Assembly (NCBI GenBank): GCA_020632975.1
Contig: JACKEL010000001.1
Coordinates: 1-64,000 of the forward strand
Origin: Myxococcales bacterium
Lineage (GTDB): Bacteria; Myxococcota_C; UBA6777
Direction: 5' to 3'
Length of the DNA stretch: 64,000 nucleotides
In this document: positions 27,081-36,646 of the stretch, one piece after another
Position numbering within the stretch: position 1 is the first letter of the stretch
How the letters are laid out: each line of letters begins with the position of its first letter
Notes under the pieces: model-generated
What the model was told of the DNA's origin: nothing
What the model saw: the letters and a program-made list of their open reading frames with translations, nothing else
Databases searched by the model: none
Translations under genes and position numbers: made by a program

Positions 27081-29603
27081 TTGCTTTCAAGAGACTTTTT
27101 CTCCCTCGTTTTTCTATCATCTCCTCGATGGCTGAGACGCTCTTGCCTTCTGGTGCTGCTTTGCTTGGTTTTTCTTCCACATAGCTCACAAGCCACCCCC
27201 ACCAAAGACGCTCCGATCTTACAACTTCTCTCCACAACAACCCAAAAGGCCTTAGGGCTCCACCTCTCACTTTTTGCCGAGCCCTCCAAAAAAATCCCCT
27301 TCGAACAGATCCAACAACCTTCCAACCAAGCACGGTTTGTGCCCTCCAAACAAAGCATCCCCAGCTATGGGCAAACACAGACGAGTTACTGGGTGCGCTT
27401 GCGCATCAAAAGAGAACCCAACGCCCCCACGAAATGGTGGTTGATTACGCCGCGCTGGTGGCTCTCGATGAAGGTATTCCTCCCCAAACCAGGGGGTGGC
27501 TACGATGCCCTCTTTCGGCATCCTGCCCAACCCCATCGCATGGGCCCTTTGCCTTATCGAGGCTTTATCTTTCCCATCCAACTCCCACAAAATGCCCAAA
27601 AAACAACAACGATCTATATCCACGTTTATTCGAGTTATGGCTCGCTCAGTATGCCGTTTTCCCTATGGAACCCAACCGCTTTCCAACGCTACGTCCTTGG
27701 AGAAAGCGTCCTTTTTGGGCTTTTTTATGGCATATTTCTCGCGATGTTTCTCTACAACCTCTTCCTTTACTTTTCGATCCAAGAGCGCAGCTACCTCGAT
27801 TATGTCGCTTATACCGCAGGTGTCGGGATTTATATCGCCTCTTATCACGGTATCGCCAACCAATACTTGTGGCCTGACTTTCCTTGGTGGAATCGCCGAG
27901 CCCCGCTCTTTTTCGTTGGGATCGCCCTTTTTGGAGCGATGCGATTTATCGCGTATTTTTTGCAAACCAAGAAATACACCCCCATCCACCACAAACTCTT
28001 ACTCCTCGCAAGCAATGCTGCTTTCTTCTTGATCGTGCTTTCTTTGTGGAACGAACGACTCGCCAATGCCTTTTCGCTTTGGCTTGCTCTTTTGGCCGTG
28101 CCTACGGGCTTTAGTGCCATCCTACAATGCGTCTTCCTCAAACAGCGCAGCGCCTACTTTGTACTGATAGGGTGGGGGTTGCTCTTGCTAGGGAGCCTTT
28201 GTCAGTCCCTCTCTTTGCTAGGTTATATCCCCCTCAATATGGTGACCCAGTTCGCTCTGATCATCGGGGCGATCCTCGAAGCGATCCTGCTCTCCTTTGC
28301 TCTCGCGGACCGCGTCAACGCGATGAACCTTGTCCTAGAAAAACAATCTGCCCAACTCTCAGAACAAAACCTCGCGCTTTCGAGGCTTGATCAACTCAAA
28401 GATCAACTGATCGCCAACACATCTCACGAGCTTCGCACCCCACTCAACGGGATGATCGGGCTGACGGAGTCCCTTCTCGAAGGCTCAGCGGGCCCCCTCC
28501 CAGAAGAAGCCGTCGAGGACCTTACACTCATCGCGCGTTCTAGCCGACGACTCGCTGTCTTGCTCAACGATCTACTCGACTTTTCACGACTTCGACAACA
28601 ACGCTTCAAACTCGAAGCCAAACCAACCTCCGTCATCGAAACCGTTGAACTGGTCCTTGCACTCTCACTCCCACAAGCACACAACAAACACATCCAACTT
28701 CTTAGCGATATCCCTGAAGATCTGCCCGCAGTCCTCGCAGACGAAAACCGACTCCAGCAGATCCTCCATAACCTGATCGGTAACGCGATCAAGTTCACAA
28801 ACAACGGACACATCAAGGTCTCCGCTCAACCAAAAGACGGCTATGTCTCGATCTCCATCACAGACTCTGGTCTAGGAATCAAGTCTGAAGACCAAGAACG
28901 TATCTTCCGATCGTTCGAACAAGTCGATGGCTCTAGCAAACGCGCGCATGATGGCCTGGGGCTAGGACTCGCAATCACCAAACAACTCGTCGAGTTGCAA
29001 GGCGGCACCATCTCTGTTAGCTCCACACTTGGCCAAGGTTCTAGCTTTACTTTTACCCTCCCCATCTCAGAAGAACCCGCAGCCTCCTCTGTCCACGGCA
29101 GCCTCCACCTTAGCCGACTCCACACGCGCATCACACAAGACGAGATCGAACTTCCCCTCCACGTGGCAACCCCTGACCCCAAACATGCACACGACTCCCT
29201 CGAACTGGCCACAGAAGAAACCGTACGACCGATCAAACTGCTCGTCGTCGATGATGACCCCGTGAACCTTCGCGTGCTTCAACGACAACTGGATACCCCT
29301 CGATATCAACTGAGCCTCGCCAGCAGCGGCGAACAAGCCTTGCAAAAGATCGAAGACAACGGTCCCTTCGACCTTATCCTCCTCGATATCATGATGCCCA
29401 ATATGACGGGCTATGAAGTCACACAAAAGCTGCGCGAACAACACAATCCCAGCGAACTCCCCATCATTATGTTGACCGCCAAAAACCAAGTGAACGACCT
29501 GATCACGGCCTTCCAGTCAGGCGCCAACGACTACATCAGCAAACCCTACGCAAAAGGCGAACTCATCGCGCGCATCCAACACCAACTCAGCTCGGAAAAA
29601 TAG
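27081..29603 (+). CDS. 7TMR-DISM hybrid histidine kinase / response regulator
   Basis: An 840-residue hybrid sensor kinase with this order: signal peptide, an extracytoplasmic beta-rich DISM-type sensor domain (~50-190), seven hydrophobic segments (~200-400, starting near LFYGIFLAMFLYNLFLYFS), a HisKA dimerisation domain with SHELRTPLNG (phospho-acceptor H449), an HATPase domain with the N-box LIGNAIKFTN and GLGLGLAI, and a C-terminal receiver with VVDDDP and phospho-acceptor D769. 7TMR-DISM sensors bind carbohydrate-like or other small ligands. The start is a TTG with GAGGAG 7 nt upstream. It has no adjacent output regulator, so its receiver probably relays to a phosphotransfer protein elsewhere. 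Confidence 0.93.
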   Translation: MLSRDFFSLVFLSSPRWLRRSCLLVLLCLVFLPHSSQATPTKDAPILQLLSTTTQKALGLHLSLFAEPSKKIPFEQIQQPSNQARFVPSKQSIPSYGQTQTSYWVRLRIKREPNAPTKWWLITPRWWLSMKVFLPKPGGGYDALFRHPAQPHRMGPLPYRGFIFPIQLPQNAQKTTTIYIHVYSSYGSLSMPFSLWNPTAFQRYVLGESVLFGLFYGIFLAMFLYNLFLYFSIQERSYLDYVAYTAGVGIYIASYHGIANQYLWPDFPWWNRRAPLFFVGIALFGAMRFIAYFLQTKKYTPIHHKLLLLASNAAFFLIVLSLWNERLANAFSLWLALLAVPTGFSAILQCVFLKQRSAYFVLIGWGLLLLGSLCQSLSLLGYIPLNMVTQFALIIGAILEAILLSFALADRVNAMNLVLEKQSAQLSEQNLALSRLDQLKDQLIANTSHELRTPLNGMIGLTESLLEGSAGPLPEEAVEDLTLIARSSRRLAVLLNDLLDFSRLRQQRFKLEAKPTSVIETVELVLALSLPQAHNKHIQLLSDIPEDLPAVLADENRLQQILHNLIGNAIKFTNNGHIKVSAQPKDGYVSISITDSGLGIKSEDQERIFRSFEQVDGSSKRAHDGLGLGLAITKQLVELQGGTISVSSTLGQGSSFTFTLPISEEPAASSVHGSLHLSRLHTRITQDEIELPLHVATPDPKHAHDSLELATEETVRPIKLLVVDDDPVNLRVLQRQLDTPRYQLSLASSGEQALQKIEDNGPFDLILLDIMMPNMTGYEVTQKLREQHNPSELPIIMLTAKNQVNDLITAFQSGANDYISKPYAKGELIARIQHQLSSEK

Positions 29604-29735
29604 CCCCATCTCACCCTCCCCAAAGAATCCCCCCAAAAACAAAACACAGTCCACTTGTATGCAAATCCATACAATGCCTTTTTCAGATATTTGAGGCTTT
29701 TCTCTCTGTCCTCGTTTCGATACACCCCATGCAAT

Positions 29736-29786
29736 ATCAAACAATTATTTGATTTCTATCATGAAAACCACATAACAAAGTGTGGT
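29736..29786. promoter_or_regulatory. Two inverted repeats upstream of the small-lipoprotein pair
   Basis: ATCAAA-N6-TTTGAT lies at 29736-29753 and ACCACA-N8-TGTGGT at 29767-29786, in the AT-rich 270-bp gap before the lipoprotein gene at 29874. The first looks like a dimeric repressor or activator site, the second could be an operator or small hairpin. No clear sigma-70 promoter was identified. Confidence 0.3.
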
Positions 29787-29873
29787 ACACTTTTTGGAAA
29801 AAGAACCTCACAACACAACAAATCACTTACCCCACAAGTGGGAAACGCTTCATAAAACGAAAGGACAGATATC

Positions 29874-30353
29874 ATGAACATCAAATGGTTTGCACTCGGC
29901 CTCGCGGTACTCCTCTTCAACCCAGCATGTGGCCCTGACAACCGCATCCAAACAACCGCCCTTCAACAAAGTGCGTGCTTGTCCAACCAAGCCCCCGAAC
30001 CCAACAAAGAGCCACCCAACCCTTACACCACCCAGCCCGAGGTCACCCTTAGCAAAGGCACCGTGACCCTCAACGTCAGCTACAAAAATGTGCGCTTTCG
30101 TTGTGGACAAGACGCAACCATCGAGGCTTTCTTGGATGAAGGTGGTATCGTCCGCGTCGTCGCTCACCCCAAAGACATGAACCCCAGCATCGTCGCGGGT
30201 TGCGATTGTCTCTATGATCTTGGCGCACAAGTCGGCCCTTTGCCCGCAGGAAAGTACAAGGTCAAGATCCAGCGGCAAACCGATAACTACGGTGGTTCTA
30301 GCGAAACGGATGATCTTCGCACAGAAGAAGTCGAACTCACAGGCGCCCAATAA
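29874..30353 (+). CDS. Small lipoprotein, paralog A
   Basis: A 159-residue lipoprotein (signal …LAVLLFNPAC) of unknown function. The mature part has a single beta-rich domain with SYKNVRFRCGQD, a GCDCLYD cysteine pair and GKYKVKIQRQTDNYG near the end. The gene directly downstream encodes a clear paralog with all these landmarks. The fold looks like a small Ig-like or PEGA-type sandwich with one disulfide. It is preceded by AAAGGACAG and is probably the first gene of a two-gene operon. Confidence 0.8.
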   Translation: MNIKWFALGLAVLLFNPACGPDNRIQTTALQQSACLSNQAPEPNKEPPNPYTTQPEVTLSKGTVTLNVSYKNVRFRCGQDATIEAFLDEGGIVRVVAHPKDMNPSIVAGCDCLYDLGAQVGPLPAGKYKVKIQRQTDNYGGSSETDDLRTEEVELTGAQ

Positions 30354-30372
30354 GGCACGAAAGGGAGGATCG

Positions 30373-30846
30373 ATGAAGACCTTACAAAGATTTCTCAGTG
30401 TATCTCTGCTGTTCACGGTGTTTGCTTGCGTAGCCCCCAGCGATCCAAACAATGGCACCGTGTTGCAGGCCAGTTCGATCCAACAAAGCACATGCAATGC
30501 GAGCGATATCAACCAGACCCCAGGCGATCCCGAAGGGAAAGAGTCTTACACGCTAACCCCCAAGGGCAATCAGATCGAGATCAGCTACAAAAATGCGCCT
30601 TTTCGCTGTGATCAAAAGGTCACTTGGGAAGCCGCCCTCAGTGGTCAAGTGGTGACCGCGACTGTACGCCCAGAAGACATGGACCCCACCACCGTGGCGC
30701 GTTGCGGCTGTCGCTACGATGTCAGCGCGATGATCGGGACTTTGAGCCAAGGCAAATACACCATCAAGATCGTCCACAAAACGGACAATTATGGTAGCCC
30801 AAGCACTTCCCAAGAAGTCCACAGCGAAGACGTACAGATCCCCTAA
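30373..30846 (+). CDS. Small lipoprotein, paralog B
   Basis: A 157-residue lipoprotein (signal …LFTVFAC) that aligns along its length with the upstream gene product: ISYKNAPFRCDQ, RCGCRYDVSA and GKYTIKIVHKTDNYG match the corresponding segments. It lies 19 bp downstream, with GGGAGGATCG before the ATG. Tandem duplication with moderate divergence is clear. No function is recognised. Confidence 0.8.
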   Translation: MKTLQRFLSVSLLFTVFACVAPSDPNNGTVLQASSIQQSTCNASDINQTPGDPEGKESYTLTPKGNQIEISYKNAPFRCDQKVTWEAALSGQVVTATVRPEDMDPTTVARCGCRYDVSAMIGTLSQGKYTIKIVHKTDNYGSPSTSQEVHSEDVQIP

Positions 30847-30879
30847 CCCCTCGTCCAACCCGCCCCATTCATCGCGGCC

Positions 30880-31347
30880 TTACTTCTTGGCAGGCCAATA
30901 TCCAGAGATACCATCAATGGCTTTGTGAAGCGCTTCAGCCGCTTTCAAAGACGCTTTCTGCTTGGTTTTCATGGCAGCGCGCATCACCGCGTGGTGGCGT
31001 GCCAGTTTGGTCAGATAAGCCGCGTAATTTTTGTGGCCTTCTTTCACGGGCGCGATCTTTTGCGTCAGGAAATACTCAGAGATCACCTTGATAATCTTCG
31101 AAGCATGGGCTTCTTTGGTGATAATCCAACGCACAAGTTGGTTCTTGCTTTGTGCATCGTTTTTCGCGCTCAATGCTTTGATATTCTTGATGGCCTTGGT
31201 GATCGTCATCGTATCTTCGTACATCGCATGAACGCGAGCATGATCATCGTAGATCCCGCAAGGGACTTGGCAGTGAGCTTCCGCTTGACGCGCACCCACC
31301 ATCCACAGCCCCGCCATCAAAAAGACCATCAAACTCCATCGTTTCAT
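30880..31347 (-). CDS. sodN: Nickel superoxide dismutase, exported
   Basis: A 155-residue Ni-SOD. The signature HCQVPCGIYDD carries the Ni ligands His1, Cys2 and Cys6 and the conserved Tyr9 of the nickel hook, and a four-helix bundle ending in HKAIDGISGYWP follows. The protein is made as a precursor with a standard Sec signal peptide ending AEA directly before the essential His, so signal peptidase cleavage would expose His1 as needed for Ni binding. It dismutates superoxide to H2O2 and O2, here outside the cytoplasm. Asp3 of the Streptomyces hook is Gln in this protein. AAAGGAG precedes the ATG. No sodX-like protease gene is seen nearby. Confidence 0.92.
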   Translation of the reverse strand: MKRWSLMVFLMAGLWMVGARQAEAHCQVPCGIYDDHARVHAMYEDTMTITKAIKNIKALSAKNDAQSKNQLVRWIITKEAHASKIIKVISEYFLTQKIAPVKEGHKNYAAYLTKLARHHAVMRAAMKTKQKASLKAAEALHKAIDGISGYWPAKK

Positions 31348-31582
31348 CGCATTCTCCTTTTGTATCTGGACACTTCCATAGCACCGTGTACCGTATGAGA
31401 TGCCGTTGATACGAGCCTCATGACTCTCCCAAACGACGGCGCAGATCGTAGAAGCCTGTACACAGCCTGTCAAGGACAGCCCCACCTTTGACATGCCACA
31501 CAAGCAGCGCTACAAAAGCCAAACAAGCACATCCAATCCTTTGCAAACAAAGCCTTTCTCTTGCCAGCCCAAGGAGTGCCCG

Positions 31583-32806
31583 ATGTTGTCTCTTTTTCGC
31601 CCGCTTCCCAAGTTTTTCTGCACGTCTCTTTTTGCCTCAACTCTCGCTCTCGCAACATCTTTTTCTTTTGCAGGCCCTCCCACATCGCGCCCAACCAAGC
31701 ACCACCATGGCATGCACACCAAACAACAGCCCATCCCCGCCCCCCCCAAGGGCTACACACCTCCCAAAGCGCGCCAACTCACTTTCGCGGGCGTCAATGG
31801 CGAGTCGTACTTTTCCCCTGATGGAAAAAAGCTGATCTTCCAATCCTACGGCCGCAAAGAACACGCTCACAGCCAGATTTACATCCTCGATCTACAAACA
31901 GGCAAAGAGACCCGTATCAACCACCACGACGGCGACGACACCTGCTCCTACTTCCATCCCAACGGAAAAAGCATCCTTTACGCTTCCACTGTCGATGAGG
32001 TGAAAGAGTCGCACCGCTTTCGTTTCTTTGCACCTTCATGGGTCGCAAAACACCGAGCCATGCGCAACCCAACCGCCCAAAAACAACGATGGGGCAAAAA
32101 GACCCGCAGCAAACACCGCCGCAAATACAAATGGACCTACAAACCCTATGAGATCTACATCGCCGATCTTGATGGGAAAAATCGCCACCGCTTGACCCAT
32201 GCCAATGGTTATGATGCAGAAGGTACCTACGGCCCCAAAGGTCGCTTCGTGATCTTCAGTTCCCACCGCGACAAAGACCAAGAACTCTACCTGATGAACG
32301 CGGATGGCACCCACCAACGCCGTCTGACATGGCGCAAAGGCAACGATGGTGGCCCCTTCCTTTCTCCAAGCGGAAAAGCCGTAACATGGCGCTCTTTCGA
32401 CAAACGCGGAAACGCCCAGATCTTTGTGGCGCAACTCCAAGACGGCCAACTCACCGCGATCCGCCAACTCACCTTTCGCCCAGGTATCCATTGGGCACCT
32501 TTTTGGCATCCCTCTGAAAAATGGATCTTGTTTAGCGCCAACAGCGATGACCGCAAAAACTTCGAGTTGTACCTCGTCAACACAGAAGGCACCTGCCTCA
32601 AGCGGCTCACTTACAGCCCCGCACAAGACGTCTTGCCCGTCTTTTCTCCCGATGGCAAACACATCGCTTTCACTTCGAGAAAAGGCCGCTTCAGCCAGCT
32701 TTACCTGATGCCTTTCGTCATGCCCTCAACCTGCCAAGATCCACGTACCTACCGCACCCCAGAAAGCGTCTTGCACTTTCCCGCTCCCCCCAAAAAACGC
32801 CACTAA
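31583..32806 (+). CDS. Exported TolB-like PD40 beta-propeller protein
   Basis: A 407-residue protein with a signal peptide (…ASTLALATSFSFAGPP), a His-rich linker (TKHHHGMH) and six or so WD40-like/PD40 blades, recognisable by YFSPDGKKLIFQSY, DGKNRHRLTHANGYDAE, DGTHQRRLTWRKG and FSPDGKHIAFTSRKG. It resembles the propeller of TolB and of DPP-type sensors. It lies 19 bp upstream of a histidine kinase gene and is probably in one operon with it and its response regulator, so it may present an extracellular signal to that kinase. AAGGAG precedes the ATG. Confidence 0.88.
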   Translation: MLSLFRPLPKFFCTSLFASTLALATSFSFAGPPTSRPTKHHHGMHTKQQPIPAPPKGYTPPKARQLTFAGVNGESYFSPDGKKLIFQSYGRKEHAHSQIYILDLQTGKETRINHHDGDDTCSYFHPNGKSILYASTVDEVKESHRFRFFAPSWVAKHRAMRNPTAQKQRWGKKTRSKHRRKYKWTYKPYEIYIADLDGKNRHRLTHANGYDAEGTYGPKGRFVIFSSHRDKDQELYLMNADGTHQRRLTWRKGNDGGPFLSPSGKAVTWRSFDKRGNAQIFVAQLQDGQLTAIRQLTFRPGIHWAPFWHPSEKWILFSANSDDRKNFELYLVNTEGTCLKRLTYSPAQDVLPVFSPDGKHIAFTSRKGRFSQLYLMPFVMPSTCQDPRTYRTPESVLHFPAPPKKRH

Positions 32807-32825
32807 GCTCTTCGAGGAGGTCGAA

Positions 32826-34061
32826 GTGCCCACCCCCGCGCCCAAACAACCTTCCATCGAATCACTTACACGCCGCCAATTCTTTGGGATCTACGCCCTC
32901 ATCTACGTGGTGTACGGCATCGTGGCCTTGCGCGTGGTGCTCTCTGCTTTCGAAAGCCACTTGTCCCACCGCTACCTACTCCTTGTGGGGGTCAGCCTTC
33001 TCACCCTGTCTTTTGTCCTCACGCACCTTCCTTCTTTGCTTTCTTCAAAGAGGATGGCCTTGCTCTTGGCCTTCCAGTCCATCTTGATCCTCGCTTGCAG
33101 CATCGTTGACGAATCTGTCTTTATGACACTTCTTTTTTTCTTACCCTCAATCGCCAGCCTTATGCTCTATTTCCCCGGACGCACGGGAATATTCGTGATC
33201 TTGCTTTTTATGGTGGGCGCACTTGGATTGCGTTTGGTCTTTTTTGGGCTCCAACGCGAGTTAGTTCCTCTTCTTCTTGTTTTCTCGGGATTTTTTCTGA
33301 TCGGCTCGTACATCGACATGTTTTTGCGCGCCAAAGAAGCCTTCCACGAAAGCCAAGATCTCCTACTCGAAGTCCAAGACTCTCACAAACTCCTACAACT
33401 CCAAGCCGCACAGATCGAAGAACTCGCCACCACACGCGAACGCAACCGACTCGCACGTGAACTCCACGACTCCGTTTCACAGATGCTCTTTAGTATCTCT
33501 TTTCTCGCACAGTCGGCCCTTTTGCGCCTCGACCAAGATCCAGAAAAAGCCAAGACCCCCCTCACACAACTGCAAAATACCTCCCAAAATGCCCTCAAAG
33601 AGATGCGTGCCCTGATCTCGCAACTCCGCCCCCCCAGTGAAGAACTCAACTTCTTACAGATGCTTCGTGACTATCTGGACGAACTCACACAACAGTTTTC
33701 ACTGCGCTATTCACTCGATGCACCCGAAGAAATCGAACTTCCGCCTCATCTCACATTCCACCTGTTCCGCATCGTCCAAGAGGCCCTACACAACGTCGTC
33801 AAGCACACCCCCACCAAACATGCCACCCTTACCATCGAACAAGACCACGAGTCCTTGCGGCTGACGTTGCAAGACAAAGGGCCTGGCTTTGATATCAACA
33901 CCAAACGCCTCGACCCTAGCCATTATGGCCTAAACACCATGCAAGAACGTGCGGGGCTGATCGACGCCATCCTCACCATCCAAACCCAAGCTGGACAAGG
34001 AACCACCCTCTCTCTTATCCTTCCACTTCAGCCACCCCACCCCAGTGTCCAAGAAAGCTAG
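32826..34061 (+). CDS. NarL-type sensor histidine kinase
   Basis: A 411-residue membrane kinase. Residues ~20-175 contain about six transmembrane segments with little periplasmic sequence. A short coiled coil (~180-205) is followed by a HisKA_3 domain with ARELHDSVSQ (phospho-acceptor H214) and an HATPase domain with NVVKHTPTKHATL and GPGFD, ending GLNTMQERAGLI. This is the NarX/DegS-type architecture. The start is a GTG preceded by GAGGAGG. The cognate response regulator follows 7 bp after the stop. With so few external loops it may sense membrane state or the propeller protein encoded upstream. Confidence 0.93.
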   Translation: MPTPAPKQPSIESLTRRQFFGIYALIYVVYGIVALRVVLSAFESHLSHRYLLLVGVSLLTLSFVLTHLPSLLSSKRMALLLAFQSILILACSIVDESVFMTLLFFLPSIASLMLYFPGRTGIFVILLFMVGALGLRLVFFGLQRELVPLLLVFSGFFLIGSYIDMFLRAKEAFHESQDLLLEVQDSHKLLQLQAAQIEELATTRERNRLARELHDSVSQMLFSISFLAQSALLRLDQDPEKAKTPLTQLQNTSQNALKEMRALISQLRPPSEELNFLQMLRDYLDELTQQFSLRYSLDAPEEIELPPHLTFHLFRIVQEALHNVVKHTPTKHATLTIEQDHESLRLTLQDKGPGFDINTKRLDPSHYGLNTMQERAGLIDAILTIQTQAGQGTTLSLILPLQPPHPSVQES

Positions 34062-34068
34062 GTGTCAG

Positions 34069-34719
34069 ATGTCTCCCATCCGTGTGCTTATCTGTGACGA
34101 TCACCCCATGGTGCGACAAGGTCTAAGGAGCTTCCTCGAACTCCACGAACAAATCGAAGTCATCGGGGAAGCCGCAAACGGCAAAGAAGCCCTCGAAGCC
34201 ATCGCAACAACCAACCCTGACGTCGTGCTCCTTGATCTCGTGATGCCTCAGATGGACGGTCTCGACGTGCTCAAACAACTCCCGCAACCTCCTGCACGAC
34301 CCAAGATCCTCGTCCTGAGCAGCTTTATCGACGATGAACGCGTCTTTGCCGCCATCGAGATCGGTGCAGATGGCTACTTGCTCAAAGAGATCTCCCCAAG
34401 CGAACTCCTCCAAGCCATCCAACTCGTGATGCAAGGGCAGTCCCCCCTACACCCCGCGATCTCACAAAAGCTCATGAAAAGGCTCTCACAGCCACACAAG
34501 TCCGCATCCATCGAAGACTTGACCCTCAGAGAACAAGAGATCCTTCAACTCGTCGCACAAGGCATGAAAAATCGCGCCATCGCCCAAGAACTCCATATCA
34601 GCGAAAAAACCGTTAAAACCCACGTCAGCAATATCCTGTTTAAACTCGCACTACCCGACCGCGTACAGCTTGTCGTCTGGGCCCACAAACATCACTTGTT
34701 CCAACCACCCAACCTCTAA
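34069..34719 (+). CDS. NarL/FixJ-family response regulator
   Basis: A 216-residue regulator. The receiver starts IRVLICDDHPMVRQGL with the acidic pair and phospho-acceptor D56 in LLDLVMP. The C-terminal LuxR-type helix-turn-helix reads LTLREQEILQLVAQG…AIAQELHISEKTVKTHV. It is almost certainly the partner of the upstream histidine kinase. An earlier in-frame ATG at 34045 overlaps the kinase gene. The ATG at 34069 sits just after the kinase stop and has AGGTG upstream. Confidence 0.95.
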   Translation: MSPIRVLICDDHPMVRQGLRSFLELHEQIEVIGEAANGKEALEAIATTNPDVVLLDLVMPQMDGLDVLKQLPQPPARPKILVLSSFIDDERVFAAIEIGADGYLLKEISPSELLQAIQLVMQGQSPLHPAISQKLMKRLSQPHKSASIEDLTLREQEILQLVAQGMKNRAIAQELHISEKTVKTHVSNILFKLALPDRVQLVVWAHKHHLFQPPNL

Positions 34720-35051
34720 GACTTTTTCCTAGGCCAACAGTCCTAGGACCTTCGATGTACCCCACTCCTCCCCATGACTGAGACAAAATCCCCACCTTGA
34801 CGGATAGAGTGTAAACGCCCGTCCTTGTAAGATCATCCCCAGTTTTCCAAGTACATACAAACACACTACACCTCCAGGGCTCCTGATGAAGCACAAGACC
34901 TCTCGATCGGCCAACCCATCGAACCTACCACGTGACACCCATTGGATGTTTTGTTTGGGCCTGTTGTGCTTGGCGCTTTTTGCCCTGCTGGTGGGAGCCT
35001 TTTAACACTATTCATCAACCTTACTCCATCCAATACCCCACGGAGGAAAGT
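34720..35051. other. Intergenic region with a terminator-like hairpin
   Basis: This 332-bp gap lies between the two-component operon and the copper-monooxygenase operon. TCCTAGG (34727-34733) pairs with CCTAGGA (34742-34748) around an 8-nt loop, 8 bp after the regulator stop. It may end the upstream operon, although no T-run follows. The rest should contain the promoter of the next operon. No coding frame was convincing. Confidence 0.4.
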
Positions 35052-36026
35052 ATGCAGGGCATCTCAAAGACACAATGTTACGGAATCTTGGGGCTATGCC
35101 TCCTCTTTCTAGGCGCGTCTGGACTCACAAGTTGCAGCACACCCACCGACCCAAACAATAACAAAACCCCCGACGTGATCGACCTTCGCGTCCAGATCCC
35201 CGAAGCCCCCAAAGAAGACGAAGGCAGACAGTTTATCATGCCCGAAACCATCATCCCCGCAGGCTCGGAAAAGATGATGTGTTGGATCCCCAACTGGGTT
35301 CCTGACAAAGATTATCTCGTCACGCAGTTTGAGGGTGTCCAAGGCCGCATGGGACACCACGTGGTGGCGCTTCGTTCGGGTGTTCCGCGCAAAGCAGGCG
35401 AAGTCTTTGACTGTACTGAAACCGCAAAGATGACAAGCCTCCAACCCCTTGTGCTTCCCGATCCAGAAGGAGAAAAGCTCCTAAAGCCCGGATACGCGGT
35501 CGTCATGCCCAAAGACAGCAAGATCGTGATCCAATCCCACTACGTCAACACAGAAACCCGCGACATCAAAGTCGCCGATGTTGCTCGGCTTCACTTCGCC
35601 CCCAAAGATATCTCCCACAAGATCGTTAGCTACTATCTGATCAACCACGGTGCCGTAAACGTCGCCCCTGGCGAAAGCAAGGCCACCCTCAGTTGCCAGA
35701 TCAAACGCGCCAAGAAGTTCATGTTGCTCTTTGGTCACATGCACGACTACGGCCGCGAGATCCGCATCGAACTCGAACGCGATGGCCAGCGCACTGAAAT
35801 TTACAAGATCGATAAGTGGAACGTGGACTTCCGCGATCGCCCCCCCATCACTTTCTTCAATACACCAGACGAACTCTCCCTACAGCCGGGCGATAAATTA
35901 CATGTCGAGTGTGGCTACAAAAACGCCACCTCTGATCCCATCCGCTTTCCCTCTGAGATGTGTACCGCTGTGGCTTACTATTACGCCGAAGACCACAACG
36001 ATATCATCAACTGCGACGGAGAATGA
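35052..36026 (+). CDS. Copper type II (PHM/DBM-like) monooxygenase lipoprotein
   Basis: A 324-residue lipoprotein (signal …LFLGASGLTSC, Cys28). The mature domain has all six copper ligands of peptidylglycine/dopamine monooxygenases in the right order and spacing: H102-H103 (MGHHVVAL), H163 (QSHYVNT), H229-x-H231 (FGHMHDYG) and M303 (SEMC). In that family, CuH (His-His-His) and CuM (His-His-Met) hydroxylate a C-H bond using ascorbate or another reductant. It is the first gene of a four-gene lipoprotein operon. The ATG follows GGAGGAAAG. The substrate is unknown. A peptide, lipid or aromatic amine is possible. Confidence 0.85.
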   Translation: MQGISKTQCYGILGLCLLFLGASGLTSCSTPTDPNNNKTPDVIDLRVQIPEAPKEDEGRQFIMPETIIPAGSEKMMCWIPNWVPDKDYLVTQFEGVQGRMGHHVVALRSGVPRKAGEVFDCTETAKMTSLQPLVLPDPEGEKLLKPGYAVVMPKDSKIVIQSHYVNTETRDIKVADVARLHFAPKDISHKIVSYYLINHGAVNVAPGESKATLSCQIKRAKKFMLLFGHMHDYGREIRIELERDGQRTEIYKIDKWNVDFRDRPPITFFNTPDELSLQPGDKLHVECGYKNATSDPIRFPSEMCTAVAYYYAEDHNDIINCDGE

Positions 36027-36559
36027 TCACCTTGTCCACCTCATCCCACACACCGCAAAGATCCTCATGGTTCGTCTCTCTCAGTTCGTTGGCTCTCTTG
36101 CTGTTCGCTCTTGGCGGCGCACCGTGGGCTTGCACTGCCCCCGCATCGACCGAAGAAACCACCGCTGATGCCGCAAGCACCACAGAAAAAGAACCCGAGA
36201 AACCCAAAAATTGCACAGCCTCTCCATCCAAACCTTGTCTCACAGGTTGCGGAAATGCCTTCGGCGTAGGAATGCCGTGTTCCAAAGGCAACGGTGAGTG
36301 CAACGACAACAAAAAAGCCATCCTCTGCACCATCGACTTCAGCGAAACAGACCTACACTTCTGCACATTCCCCTGCGTTGTGGACGAAGACTGCGGCGAA
36401 GGCGCCATCTGCCAAGGTGACCCCGAAAAACCTAAAAGTGGCCGCGGTTGTTTCCCCCTCACCTGTGGTGGACATCCCGAACCTACCGCTGAAAACACCG
36501 CAAGCGAAACCAACCAAGAAGCCTCCACAGACGCTGGAGAAGCAACACCCGTGGATTAA
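36023..36559 (+). CDS. Cys-rich lipoprotein
   Basis: A 178-residue predicted lipoprotein (…GGAPWACTAP). The mature part has an acidic Thr/Glu/Pro linker, then a single Cys-rich domain of ~80 residues (CLTGCGNAFGVGMPC, CTFPCVVDEDCGEGAIC, CFPLTCGG) like the disulfide modules of other surface proteins in this window, then a disordered acidic tail. It overlaps the monooxygenase stop codon in ATGA, so the two are translationally coupled, suggesting a shared complex. No catalytic motif is seen. Confidence 0.75.
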   Translation: MITLSTSSHTPQRSSWFVSLSSLALLLFALGGAPWACTAPASTEETTADAASTTEKEPEKPKNCTASPSKPCLTGCGNAFGVGMPCSKGNGECNDNKKAILCTIDFSETDLHFCTFPCVVDEDCGEGAICQGDPEKPKSGRGCFPLTCGGHPEPTAENTASETNQEASTDAGEATPVD

Positions 36560-36646
36560 GCCTCGTAACTTGAGCCTCTAACCCTTCGCAAAACTCTTCC
36601 CCTTCCCAACCTTCGTATGAGACGGCCTTTGTCTTCGAGGACACGC

